Position numbers and translations under genes: made by a program
Assembly (NCBI RefSeq): GCF_009727055.1
Contig: NC_052351.1
Coordinates: forward strand, 12,595,019 to 12,659,018
Length of the DNA stretch: 64,000 nucleotides
Direction: 5' to 3'
DNA from: Benincasa hispida
Lineage: Eukaryota; Streptophyta; Magnoliopsida; Cucurbitales; Cucurbitaceae
In this document: positions 35,410-46,325 of the stretch, one piece after another
Position numbering within the stretch: position 1 is the stretch's first letter
Layout of the letters: each line of letters starts with the position of its first letter
Notes under the pieces: model-generated
Database searches by the model: none
Seen by the model: only the letters and a program-made list of their open reading frames with translations
Told to the model about the DNA's origin: nothing

Positions 35410-36280
35410 GAAAAGCTAATAATAGAGATGAAGGTTATTTGAGGCCAATCATTTTCCTCTCTGATTTGTTATCTATTTTTAATTACGATATGGCCTTTAA
35501 ATTCTCCGAAAAAAGGACCAATTATTAAATGCATGGCGATAAGTTTGTTTTTAAATTCTTGCAATTGAAACGCGCTTCTACAACGGAGAGGATTATCATC
35601 TTCCGTTTCTTTAAACTTGGCATTTTCCGGTTATACAAATTGATATTTACCAATATTCATCTAGTTTACGTTATTATTATTATTATTATATTTCTTTTGA
35701 AAAAAATATATCTTTTCCTAATTTTTTTTTTTATAATTTATATTTTGAGTATCTATAAAATGTGAGTGAAACCTAAAAATTGTCCAAATTCTGGCCGGTC
35801 CGGCCGTTCTCGAGGGCGACACGAATTCTCCAAAATCGTGACTATACTCAAAATATTTGTTTGTTTGTTTTTTTTTTTAAATATCTCAATATTTAGTTCA
35901 ATAAATTTCCGATTCATCTTCAATTCCCCCTTTCTTTTTTACTAATTGCTTTAAAATTACATTTTTATCTAACTTTTACAGAAGAAAAATCAAAACAGGG
36001 TCATACAAACGTGATCTTCATCATAATTGATCATTTGTCCTCAACATTTAAGATATCTTAGAACCCTCTTTCTTAGACTTTATAAATTTCAGTTTAGAAT
36101 GATACACTATCATTCTTTCTGAAATTCTGCATTGAATATTTGACAACAATTTTATAAATGTAAGATAATTGTCGTGATTTAGCTATAGAAGTTAAAGTAG
36201 ACATAATAGTTTTGTGTAGTTCACAATGTAACTAGGTAATTTTAAGTAACAGCCTAACGAAACCTTACATATTTCCTGCA
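35410..36280. other. Upstream region of INT4
   Basis: AT-rich. Contains GGCCGGTCCGGCC (35793-35805), a near-perfect GC palindrome. The small frame at 35529-35765 is low-complexity. No gene is seen. Confidence 0.4.
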
Positions 36281-37851
36281 GAGGGGTGTTTGTTTCAAAA
36301 GTTGGGATTAGATAGGTTAGGAATTAGATAGGTTAGGCATCCTAAGCTCAACCATTGTTTGGTATGGATTTAGATCATTTTCTCATGAGATTGAATAGTG
36401 TTTACTATTCAAACCTATGAGTTACCTTTCCTTTTTTTTTTTCCTCCTAATTTAATCTAGAAAGTACGTCGGCCAACCTCCGGACACCACCTTTGGTGAC
36501 CACTACAGCCAACTTCGGCGGCCTCCTTTCAATAATTGTCGCCGGTCAACTCCGGCTACCACCCTCTGGCGACCACCGCAGGCTAACTACGGCGAACACC
36601 GCCGGCCAACTTCGGCGACCATCGACGACCAACTTCGGCCGCCACCTCCGGTGACCATCAACGACCAACTCTGGTCACCACCTTTTGCGATCGCCATTGG
36701 CCAACTTCAGCGACCACCTCAGCGACTACCACTGGCCAATTCTGGCTGCCACCATGGTGATCGTCGTCAGCCAACCTCCAATCGCCACTGGCCAACTCCG
36801 ACCACCATTAATCAACCTCTAGCAACCCCCTTCCCCTATACTGGCAAAATTCCGACCACCAACCAACCTTGAAAAACATTAATAAAAATACTGTTAGTAT
36901 ATAACAAACTAAAAAAATTTGTATATAAAAACACTTTTAAGAAAGAATTCCAATACATGTATGTTTTTTTTTTATTTTAATGAGTTTTTATCAAAAGTAC
37001 TTAATTAAAAATGAATTTTTGAAAGATTTTTTTTTCTAAGTCATTCCAAATACGACAATAGACTACAATTGTATAGTTATATTTATTTAGGTCATATGTG
37101 TAGAATTATATATGTTTGAAAGCTCTAATTTAATTTGATAACATTTTAATTTTTTTATTGATCAATTTAACTCGCTCAAAGACTTAGAATCATTTTCTAA
37201 ACGTAAAGATTTAAAATGTTTAAAAAAACTTAGTGACCAAATAAAAACTAAAAGTTAAAATTTATGATTTTTTATTCCTCAAATGTAATTTGATAAGAAA
37301 AAAAATATAGTTTTTCAATCATTGAATTTAATATTAAGATACTAGTTTATTTCAATTTTAAGTCAACGTATTATGGTAAAAAAAAAATGATCATTTTCAA
37401 ATTAGTTAAAGTGACAAAAGTCTACGAAATTTTATTTTAAAATCTAGCAAGAAAAAAAATATCAAATTGTTAAAACAATAAATTAAATAAAATTATAATT
37501 TTAGTCAAAATCTCTATTTCAATTTTTTTTTAAAAATATTATTCTAAATTTTTTTAGTTTATTCTAAACTTAGCTATATTAAAATAATTGACGAAAAATT
37601 TAAACTAATCTAAAATATAGCTAGTGATTAAATACAAAAAAATATTTCATAAACTAAATATTTATAAATCTACATTTCATTTTTAAACTACTTAACCCTG
37701 CACTCCAAATACAGGTTTCTTAAACCCAGACTTCCAAAACTTGCACTCCAAATACATTTTTCTTAAACCCAGGCTACCTAGTCCTCCCCGCCTAATCCCT
37801 AGGCTTAACATTCCCAGGTTTAAGATTACAGACCTGCCCGCAAAAGACCCT
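36281..37851. mobile_element. Probable non-autonomous PIF/Harbinger- or hAT-like DNA transposon
   Basis: The left end GGGGTGTTTGTTTCAAAAG resembles the reverse complement of the right end, GGGTCTTTTGCGGGCAGG. Both subterminal regions carry repeated 'tgtttgg(t/a)' and 'gggtttaag' or 'gattagataggttagg' words in opposite orientation. About 1.57 kb with no transposase frame. No clean target-site duplication, so superfamily and exact ends are tentative. Confidence 0.4.
36465..36870 (+). repeat. GC-rich degenerate minisatellite
   Basis: About eleven variants of 'ggccaacttcggcgaccacc' with alternating ~23 and ~36 bp spacing, sharply GC-richer than the surroundings. The open frame 36651-36872 is a by-product of the repeat. 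Confidence 0.6.
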
Positions 37852-37859
37852 TTACATGT

Positions 37860-38274
37860 GTGAGAACATTGGGTTTCTTTTCTTACAAAAATTTGAAAGA
37901 GTTATCTTCAAGAGAGATCATACTATGTGTGGAGAGTATAATTAAACTTAGTTAATTAAGTTAAAGTCAAGATTCGAGCAAAGATAATCAAGTTGGGAAA
38001 TGACCTTTGTTAGCTCGACCCATTTAAGCTAAGAAAGTAAGTTTAGTCAAGAGACTAAGCTAAGAGAGTAGGTCAAGATGGAAGACCGAACTAAGAGAGC
38101 AGGTCAGGCTGGAAGGCTAAGTTAAGAAAGTAGGCCGAGTTCAGAGAATAGCATGAGCTAGGAGGCCAAGCCAATAAGCTTCTAAATGGCTTTTAGTTAT
38201 TTGGGAGCAATGTTGTGGTGTATGCATTTTAGCCATGCAAAATGGTAAATATATACATACATATACATACACAC

Positions 38275-38327
<53 letters not shown>

Positions 38328-39152
38328 GAGAGAGGTCGATGATCTGCCGGCCCCCCATTTCGAAAGGCCAACTCGCAGCCTGACTGCCTGTTTGGCTTAC
38401 ATCAAAGGAGGTCAGCTCAACTTTATATAATTAAAGAAAAAAAGAGGGGGTCGACAACTTGTTGACCTCACCTATGAAGATGCCTTGTAGCAAAGTTGCA
38501 TGGCCTTTTTGGCCATGCATAGTATGTTGAAAGAGTTATATATATTATAAACGTTTCTTAGTAGAATTTTGCATGGTTTGGTCATGAAAGGACCATGTTC
38601 GGTGTTATGAAAGGATTCTTAGTATGGCCTATATATGCATGAACCATGCGTTTGCTTTAAAAAGAAGTATCAAAATAATTATGTTTGGAGACTAATAGGT
38701 TTCCCATTTTTGTTTTTTTGTAACTCAATTATTTCCTAGAAAATCAATTTATTAAAGAGGTATAATTGTGTCGCAAGTAATGATTGGTCAATCAAGCGTT
38801 AGAGTTCTACCCAAGAGTCGGACATATTGAATGCATAAGTGTATAATAGCTCAGGAAATGACGATTTAGATGAATTAAAGATCGATGATGGCCTGGCAGC
38901 TAAAAGATCGGGTTAGCTTCAGTTGCCAAAGGATCGACCAATATAATCTTTGAGTCATGAATAAAGAAGGATACGCTTTCAAACTGCTAATTTTTTACCA
39001 ATAAAACTACATTCAAACCTGATTCTAACTTGAGTGTCGAAGTGAATTTGGCTCAACACCACACCGGTATTTAACATTGCTCATTTGCAGGATATCAAGC
39101 TACTCCCTCGAAAAACAAAAATTAACCGTTGGTGCGATTTTCGACATCAACA
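37860..39152 (+). mobile_element. 5' LTR of the Tat-like gypsy element (start approximate)
   Basis: The 3' end is fixed by 'gacatcaaca' at 39152 immediately before the PBS-like sequence. The start is uncertain: TG words at 37868 and 37926 are candidates. The interior has a degenerate ~30-bp tandem repeat at about 38030-38140 ('aactaagagagcaggtcagg', 'aagttaagaaagtaggccga') and a TAA microsatellite. Confidence 0.45.
38281..38324. repeat. (AAT)n microsatellite
   Basis: About 14 perfect AAT units inside the gypsy LTR. Confidence 0.95.
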
Positions 39153-39175
39153 ATTGACGTCGTCTATGGGGGAGA
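39153..39175 (+). other. Primer-binding-site region of the gypsy element
   Basis: 'attgacgtcgtctatggggg' resembles the 'ttggcgccgtctgtgggga' junction characteristic of Tat-lineage gypsy elements (from memory), and lies directly 3' of the LTR end. Confidence 0.5.
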
Positions 39176-39201
39176 GAAATAGTAAAATCTTTTAGCCATA
39201 C

Positions 39202-39390
39202 TACTACATATTGTGTTTGAACCATGAGTAACGACGTGAGAATCTCCCAACTGATGGGGATGATTCAAACCGTGAACGTCATCCAAGGTGACAACCCATA
39301 CGTGTTTCAAAAACTCATGTGGGTGAGACCCAACTTGAAAAAGAGCCAACTCATGAGTATGCATCTCTAGCCACTAAAGTTGATGGCTTA
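39202..39390 (+). pseudogene. Gypsy gag, N-terminal fragment
   Basis: A frame opens at the ATG at 39222 (MSNDVRISQLMGMIQ) and reaches a stop at 39370, just before the solo LTR at 39391. The last five bases, GCTTA, are the left half of that insertion's target duplication. Confidence 0.45.
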
Positions 39391-41455
39391 CGTAACATCC
39401 TGATTTTTTATTTTATAATTATGTTTTTTTTATTATTGTTGACTACTTGGATAAATTATATGAGATTTATGTTTTTTTTTCCAAGCTAAAATATGATTTA
39501 ATTATTTGGAATTAATTGAGTTTTATTTTGGCTTATATTTTGAGAGATTTGGTTATCTATGGAGATAATTAAATGTGTATATTAGATTCTTTTTTTTTTA
39601 GGAAAAGAAAAAAAAATATAAGTATATATATATTTTGGGAGATAATTAAGGAATTTATTTTTTTAAGGGAAAAGGAAGAGTTTAATTTGGTTATATATAT
39701 ATTTGTGGAAAGGTTAAAGAAAAGAGAAAAGGAAAAAAGAAAAAAAAAGTAATTTTCTTTTTCTCTCTCTCTCCACGCGCAAGCAACCCCCTTTTCTCTC
39801 CTTCTTCTTTTTTTTTTCCTTTTCCTTCCTGCCCTAGCCGCCAACACCTTCCAGCCGTCCACCGTCCGTCGTCTGCCTTCCAGCCGCCGTGACCTCTTCC
39901 CCAGCATCGTTGCAAATAGCCTCACCTTGTTGTTCTGTCGACGCTGCGAGCAGCGCCGCCAGCCTCGTCGTTCCGTCGCCGCCGCCAAGCACCGCTGTCT
40001 CGCTGCTGCGCCAGTCGACCGCCGTTCGCCTCGCCGACGTTAGCCTCGCCGTTCAGTTTTGCTTCTGCCACCGTTCGCCCGCCACTACTTTTTTTTGAGA
40101 TTGGGTAAGTTTGGATTGTTTTGGGCAAGGTTTGTGTTGAGTCTTTTTTTTTTTAAGTGCCTCTTGGTGTTGGAAACGATTTTACCCATTGTGTTCGACT
40201 TTCAGGATTGGATTTCGAGGCTTTGCTAACAAAAAAGAGACATTCTCTTCATCGAAGAGTTTCAGTTTTGGTAAGTTTTGTGTAGTGGGTTATTCTTTTG
40301 GATTGAGTAATTGTGAAAAAAAATAAGTTTTTGGAATTAATTCTTGATCAAAATTGGCTACTTGAATCAAGTTTTGGAATTTGTCTTGGATCAAGCCACA
40401 ACTTTGGGTTGATTCAAGTTTTCCAAAGGTTTTAAGGAATTATTTGCGTGGACTTTTGTGACCAAGTTGAGGTAAGTGATACTATTACTGCTGCCTTCGT
40501 GCCAGGCGATCTAGATTAGACCTATGAAGTTACTTTGGTTGACTTTGGAGCATGATTTTTGTTGATATTATGTTTTGCTAGTTGCATGGTGGTACAAGTA
40601 TTATGAGCATGTTAAAATTATAATCAGTATTGATATTATGTATGTGATGCATGAATAGACCAGTAGAGCGGTTTATTGTCTTGCCTTGACGCGTGTTATT
40701 ACTATGTTTGACGGTGTGCCTACGGGCGCTAGACATGCGTGAACTGACAGGTTAACGTTCATGTTATTATTATTGTTTGACGGTGTGCTACGGGCCGGCT
40801 AGAACATGCGTGAACCGACAGGTTAACATTCATGTTATTATTATGTTTGACGGTGTGCCTACGGGTCACTAGACATGCGTTTCAAGGCAAGATAGTACTC
40901 TTTTTGGTTTTCCTTTCGTCATAAAAAACCGATGTTACTGTATGAGCCACGGGCTAATTTTATTTTTTTTCTTTGCTCATGGATGCATAGTCTGCTCCGG
41001 GTAATGGGATCACTTACTGAGTATTTTATACTCAACCTTTATCCTTTACTTTTTTTTTTTTCAGGTAAGGGCAAGAACACTCGGGCGACTGACAAGAAGA
41101 ATCTGTGACAGTGCCAAAGAACCAGAATTCGCTTTCGCATTTGACTGTTTATATTTTTCGCATGTTTTGTTTTTATCCATTCATGGATTTATCATAATTT
41201 AGTTAATTAATTTATCCATTTATTTATTCATTTTTTTTTATAAATTGTTTTCTTGTTAAAAAGGATGCTCGGGGTTGAATAATTCAAGATTTTGAGATAT
41301 GTTAGAACATTTTTTTATAATATACTTAATGCAGATTAAGATTATGATTATTTTCTTTTAATGTACTTTATTTTCTTCAAAATGAGAATATTTATACATG
41401 CATGCCAGTAGCGATTCTCCTTTTTTAGTAGTCCCTAAAAAGTGGGGTTGTTACA
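39391..41455. mobile_element. Solo LTR 1 (gypsy-type), TSD GCTTA
   Basis: 2065 bp, from CGTAACATCC (TG start mutated to CG) to GGGGTTGTTACA. It is flanked by GCTTA at 39386-39390 and again at 41456-41460, a perfect 5-bp target-site duplication, with no internal domain: a solo LTR. A TATA-like 'ttatatatatat' near 39693 followed by a pyrimidine-rich, GC-rich leader (39755-40090) suggests plus orientation. The frames at 39569-39988 and 39889-40128 are products of this GC-rich leader. Confidence 0.8.
40705..40885 (+). repeat. ~70-bp tandem repeat inside solo LTR 1
   Basis: 'tgtttgacggtgtgc' recurs at 40705, 40774 and 40844, each followed by 'acggg', 'agacatgcgt' (or 'agaacatgcgtg') and, in the first two, 'gacaggttaac'. 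About 2.5 units. Confidence 0.8.
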
Positions 41456-41883
41456 GCTTAGGTCAAAACCGGAACCAGATCATGGAGATGCTCAGACGAA
41501 AAAAACCAGTGACGAGGCCATCAGGTAGAATGCGATATACCCAAATGAGGAAAATAAGCGTGACGGGAAGCAAAAGTACAATTCATTGGCTTAGAGCACC
41601 ACCTCAGTTGTCCGAGACCCAACCAAGGGTAAAGGTCCAACGATTGAAGGGGTGGGGGAATATGAGGTTCTTGGACCAAAGGCATCGGAGAAGCTGATAT
41701 TGGGAAGGAATAATAGGCGAGTGAACAATCTGGACTCGAAGAAGCATGCATCTGTTGATCACCATTCTCGAACTCCTACTATTCAAAATTATGGTCCAGC
41801 CAAGAGTCAGCCCAAAAGATCTTACACATATTAGGGGCGATCGACAGTTGGAAGAGGTGACCAAATAGAAGCTCACAGGATGG
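41456..41883 (+). pseudogene. Gypsy gag fragment 2
   Basis: Continues after solo LTR 1 as GQNRNQIMEMLRRKK and onwards in a mostly open frame to about 41700, then degrades. It ends with GATGG, the left target duplication of solo LTR 2. Confidence 0.5.
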
Positions 41884-43871
41884 TGAAGGAACTAGTGAAG
41901 GTCATTGAGCGGAAGCATGTGATCGGACCAAATACCCAAAATTTACAAATCATAAATTTTACAACAAGAACATATAGATTATACATTTAAAAGAAAATTG
42001 CAATATATTTTAAAACATAGATTACAGAATAGAAAATAGGTTTAAAAATCTTACCCTTGAAGGACTCTTCTTCACGAGATTCCTTCTCCAAAATTTTGTC
42101 ACGAACAATCTCGAACCCTCTAACTGTTTATGAGGACACCATCACGAAAGATTCCTCTATATTCTCTGGACGAGAATCCAGAAGTTTTTTGAGCTCTGAC
42201 TATTTTGGAAAAGAGGGATTTTAAGAGTTTTGAGAGGAAGATATGATATTCCAATTTTCACAGAACTTTTTTGTGTCTCTATCTCTTGTGAAAAACACAC
42301 CAAAAAGAAGAAGAATAACTTCTCTCTTTTTCTTCCCACTACCACATTTGTAGAGATAAAAGATGGGGAAAGAGTTACAACTCCCTCCTAAAATAATTTT
42401 TAAAATAAAATAAAATAAAATAAATTATTTTTATAAATCAATTTAATATATATTTATATGATAACTACCTTATCATATAATATATATTAAACTACATGTT
42501 ATATCAAATATTACACATAATCTATAGATTCTATATTGTATCAAATACAATATAATCTATAGTTTCTATTTTCTCACCAGTGGCATTGAATATAAATCTC
42601 ATTTATATTAAATTCAATTATATGAATCAAATTCATATAATTAATATTTGAATCATATTCAAAATTTATTTCCTCTCAAATAAACTTTCTATTACAATGT
42701 ATCATATACATTATAGTAATTATTTCATATATAAATAGATGAAATTAATTATATCACATATAATTAATTTTCTCAATTAAATTGAATAATATTAATCCAA
42801 AAATTGATTCTCATTAATTCCCGTTGAGCTATAGAGGGGATCTCATGGACCTGTAGCTTGAAGCTCCAACGGTACATGAATAATTAACTAAACTCCTTTA
42901 ATTAAATTATTCACCATTAGTTAATTGTCGGGTACTCCACTAAAGACTGACAGCTGCACTATTTGTAGTACAGATATATTTCTATGTCCATTGAATATAA
43001 CCAATCAACAGTACGATGACCCTTCAAAAATTTCTCGTAAGTACAGTTGGGCCAAAATTACCGTTTTGCCCCTATAGTTACATCTACCTCCTTAAGTACC
43101 AGCGATCCCTCTAATGAACAATAAATCATAGTCCAACTATGACTAAACCCCTTTTGAGCCAGGAGAGGATATAACGCCAAATTGTTCAAGCCCCGGAATC
43201 AACTTTTAAGGGGGAAATTTATCTACTTGCGCTAACATTGGGGAATGAGTGAATTCGTTCTTATGTAGCTGTGTTCCCAGCTCCTCAATCAGACGAATCC
43301 CTAAAATGGTAGGCTTGTTGAGTCGACGATCTGGCCACTCTCATTCATACAAATCAAAGAACCGACTTCATAGGCAGGAGTTCACAACTCATTCAGGATT
43401 TAGATCATGTTACCTATGGTCATCCTGGTGAAATGAAAGTATCTATTATAAATGACATTATATAATGACACTAAACATTTCGTGGTCCAGTCTTATACAA
43501 ACTCCTTGATATAGAATATCCCCGCTCACATGTCTCCATATGAATGATCAGGATCAGATCATTTATAGCACTTTACAATAATTGTAACATCTACAAAACG
43601 GGTCATACTCGTAGTGTCACCAGTATAAGGTATCCAACCTTATCTATCTACTATAGATCATTTAGGTTATCACTCAAACATGATCCACCTATATATCTCT
43701 ACATACATGTTTAAGCTACAAAGATAACCTTGGATATTAGTTTATTGGTTTGTGGTTAATGCAACTAATTTTGAAATAAAACATCACATATTTTATTACA
43801 TAAATAAAATGTTTGTATATTACAATTACAAACTATGAGACCCTACGAGATTTAGGGTATCAACCCTAATA
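41884..43871 (-). mobile_element. Solo LTR 2 (copia family 'A'), TSD GATGG
   Basis: 1988 bp. On the minus strand it begins at 43871 with a mutated TGTTGGGG start (TATTAGGG) followed by TTGATACCCTAAA, and ends GTTCCTTCA at 41884. GATGG lies on both sides (41879-41883 and 43872-43876). Same family as 1467-3553 and 46326-48368. Confidence 0.85.
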
Positions 43872-44492
43872 GATGGAACAGACAGACAAATCTGACCTGG
43901 GTATAGATTTACGAGATCTCATTAACAAAAGGCGAATGAAGCAAGCCGAGGATGACAAAGAAGTGGATAGTTGACCGTGGGCAGTTGAGTTATGACACAT
44001 CCAGAACCAACTAGGAAACATCAAGAAGGCACAAGATCGCGACAGGTTGGACTTTGATAATTTGTTGGATCAGGTAAACCCACCTTTCACGGATGAGATC
44101 ATGTAGGAACCGATACCCCCTAAATTCAAGTTACCGACTATAAAGCCCTATGATGGATTGAAAGATCTAGTAGAGCATCTAGATACGTTTCGATCATGGA
44201 TGGAATTCTATAAAGTTTGAGACGTTATCAAGTGTTGGTCATTTTCGTTTACTCTTACAGAACCTGCCCGAAACTGATTCAGAAAATTGAAGAGAAGAGT
44301 AATAACCTCATTCTAAGAGCTGGCGAGAGCATTCATTACCCAGTTCCTAGGGGGTCGAGATCAAAGAAAACCTCCCACTCATTTGCTCACCATAAAGCAG
44401 GGAAGGAATGAAACACTAAGAGAATATGTTGCAAGATTCAACAGTGAAGCTTTGCCGATTAAAGGTTATACTGATGGTGCTACCCTAACAGT
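43872..44492 (+). pseudogene. Gypsy gag core fragment
   Basis: In shifting frames: PPKFKLPTIKPYDG, LDTFRSWMEFY, PPTHLLTIKQGRNETLREYV, ARFNSEALPIKGYTDGA. This is the Tat-lineage gag core ('PPKFK-P-I-PYDG', 'REYV-RFN-EAL'). Several stops and frameshifts. Confidence 0.75.
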
Positions 44493-45915
44493 TGATAACT
44501 TGTAGAAAAGCTGATAACTTATAGAAATACAAGTTATTTTATCTCTCTCATCTAAAAAAATAAGAAAAAGTTATGAAATGACGACAACTTTGTTAAAGAA
44601 TTCATATAAGTAATCAAAATATGCGATCATACATCTTCAACGCCTGATCTATTTGAATTTTGAGCTAATGTTGTTGTTTTAATGTAGAATGCCCACTGAT
44701 GCGGTCAAACAAGAACTATCAAAGACAAATACATGATCAAATCACCAGTTAAGTTGGTAATTTTAGGCGATGAAGCATGATATGACATGGGCGATGGAAG
44801 TCAAATCACAGATTGAGTTGGTAGCTGACAAGAGAACCTCATTGAAGATTCAATGAACTTTTGACGCGTTGCAGGCGACGTGTCAGGGTATGGAATTTAA
44901 TGCACCTTATCAACACAATCGTGAGTGAGAGAAGAGAAGTCATCCTCAAATGCCTATAAATACCCATGCAATCACCATGTAAGAATATATACTTGAGACA
45001 CCAATTTTCTGAGAAGAGAACTCTGTAAACAAATCCTTCTCGTTCAGCCATAAAACACCCTAGTGAGAGCTTGGGTCTCTTGTGGAAGAAGAGGAGGTTC
45101 ATTTTTTAATATTTGCAGAGAAGCAGTCATCATTAGAGCCGGAGGAAGCAAGACATTGCACACCACAACTTGATTCTCTGTCCCTTTCTTTATCTTAAAG
45201 TGTATCTGTGTTGTATTGTTAACGTTGAAAAGTTCAAAGTCTGCAATATGAATACATATTTATTCCATCATTTGTTCATTTTCTCCATCATTATCATGAG
45301 TAGCTAAATTACTTTATGGGTTGAGAAGCATGTAGCCAGCATAAACTAAGCAACAAAAGAATCATGCGATTAACTTGTTTTATGTATGCCTTCATGCATC
45401 ACTTGGATGAATCGAAAGATTACTTTAAGTAAATTGAATCTGAGTTTGAAAGAACTCAGATTTAGAACTCATAAAACAAGAAGAAATGCTCCTTAGAAAT
45501 AAGTACATCTTTTACATATTGCACTCATCGCATGCATCCTAGAGATAGGATAGTGTGGCTAGATACACTGAGAAGTATTGGTCGTAATATCAAGTGCATT
45601 GCTTGAACGCATGTTTCATATCATCGCATAGCAGTATCCAACGACCACTGTTCACACTGTTTCACTTAAAGTACAACCCTCATCGCATAAAGTTTAGAGT
45701 TATAATAACACAAAAAATTGACCATTTGATTGAACATTTCATTTGCATTAAGATCGGAGTATTAGTTTCATCGAACACTTGTAAGCAATCCCTGAGTTCA
45801 ACCTGGACTTACGAAGACCCTGGTTGAACTTGTACTTGGGTTCTACTAGGTAAAACAAGGTGTTATAACCTCATAATCATTATTCATCTCATCGCATGGA
45901 ATGAACGCATCAACA
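44493..45915 (+). mobile_element. Solo LTR 3, TSD acagt/actat (decayed)
   Basis: 1423 bp, from TGATAACTTG to GCATCAACA. The flanks are acagt (44488-44492) and actat (45916-45920), three of five matching. Removing the LTR and one flank rejoins gag as ATLTVVVGLRDQKF, which supports the boundaries. TATA box tataaata at 44955-44962. No internal genes. Confidence 0.7.
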
Positions 45916-46325
45916 ACTATCGTAGTCGGGCTTAGGGACCAGAAGTTCCTCTGGTCCTTAGGCAAGAAAGCCGCTATGAGCTATGTCGAACTTCTTTCTA
46001 GAACACAAAAGTACATGAGTGTCGATGAGCTCCTTCGCTTGAGAGGTGGCAAGAAGAGAAAACCACTCGTCCGAACCACTAGAGTTCAAGAGTTTGAGAA
46101 GATGAAGATCATCGCAACAAGAAGAGAAGGACAGAAGAACGGTATGTGGCACCAAAGAAGTCAACTCGAAAAGGCTTGCCACCTAGCAAGTTTGAACGTT
46201 ACACTCTCATGGTGGTCCCTGTGGAGAATATTTTTATGGAGATCCAAGACAAGGAAATGGTGAAGTGGCCAGCCAAACTGAAAGGTGGTTCACAACAAAT
46301 AAACGGAGACAAGTATTGTCTTTTC
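45916..46325 (+). pseudogene. Gypsy gag C-terminal fragment
   Basis: VGLRDQKFLWSLGKKAAMSY, ELLSRTQKYMSVDELL, then after frame changes SKFERYTLMVVPVENIFMEI, KWPAKLKGG and KYCLF. The last residues run straight into HRDHDHTTAEC after the next solo LTR is removed. Confidence 0.75.

Noticed and set aside
36651..36872. Open frame with Pro/Asn/Arg-rich product
   Set aside because: It is a by-product of the GC-rich minisatellite.
39569..40128. Several overlapping open frames rich in Arg/Ala/Ser
   Set aside because: They arise from the GC-rich leader part of solo LTR 1 and exist on both strands, with no recognisable domain.
45594..45827. 77-codon open frame inside solo LTR 3
   Set aside because: It lies wholly within an LTR; no similarity to gag or pol.
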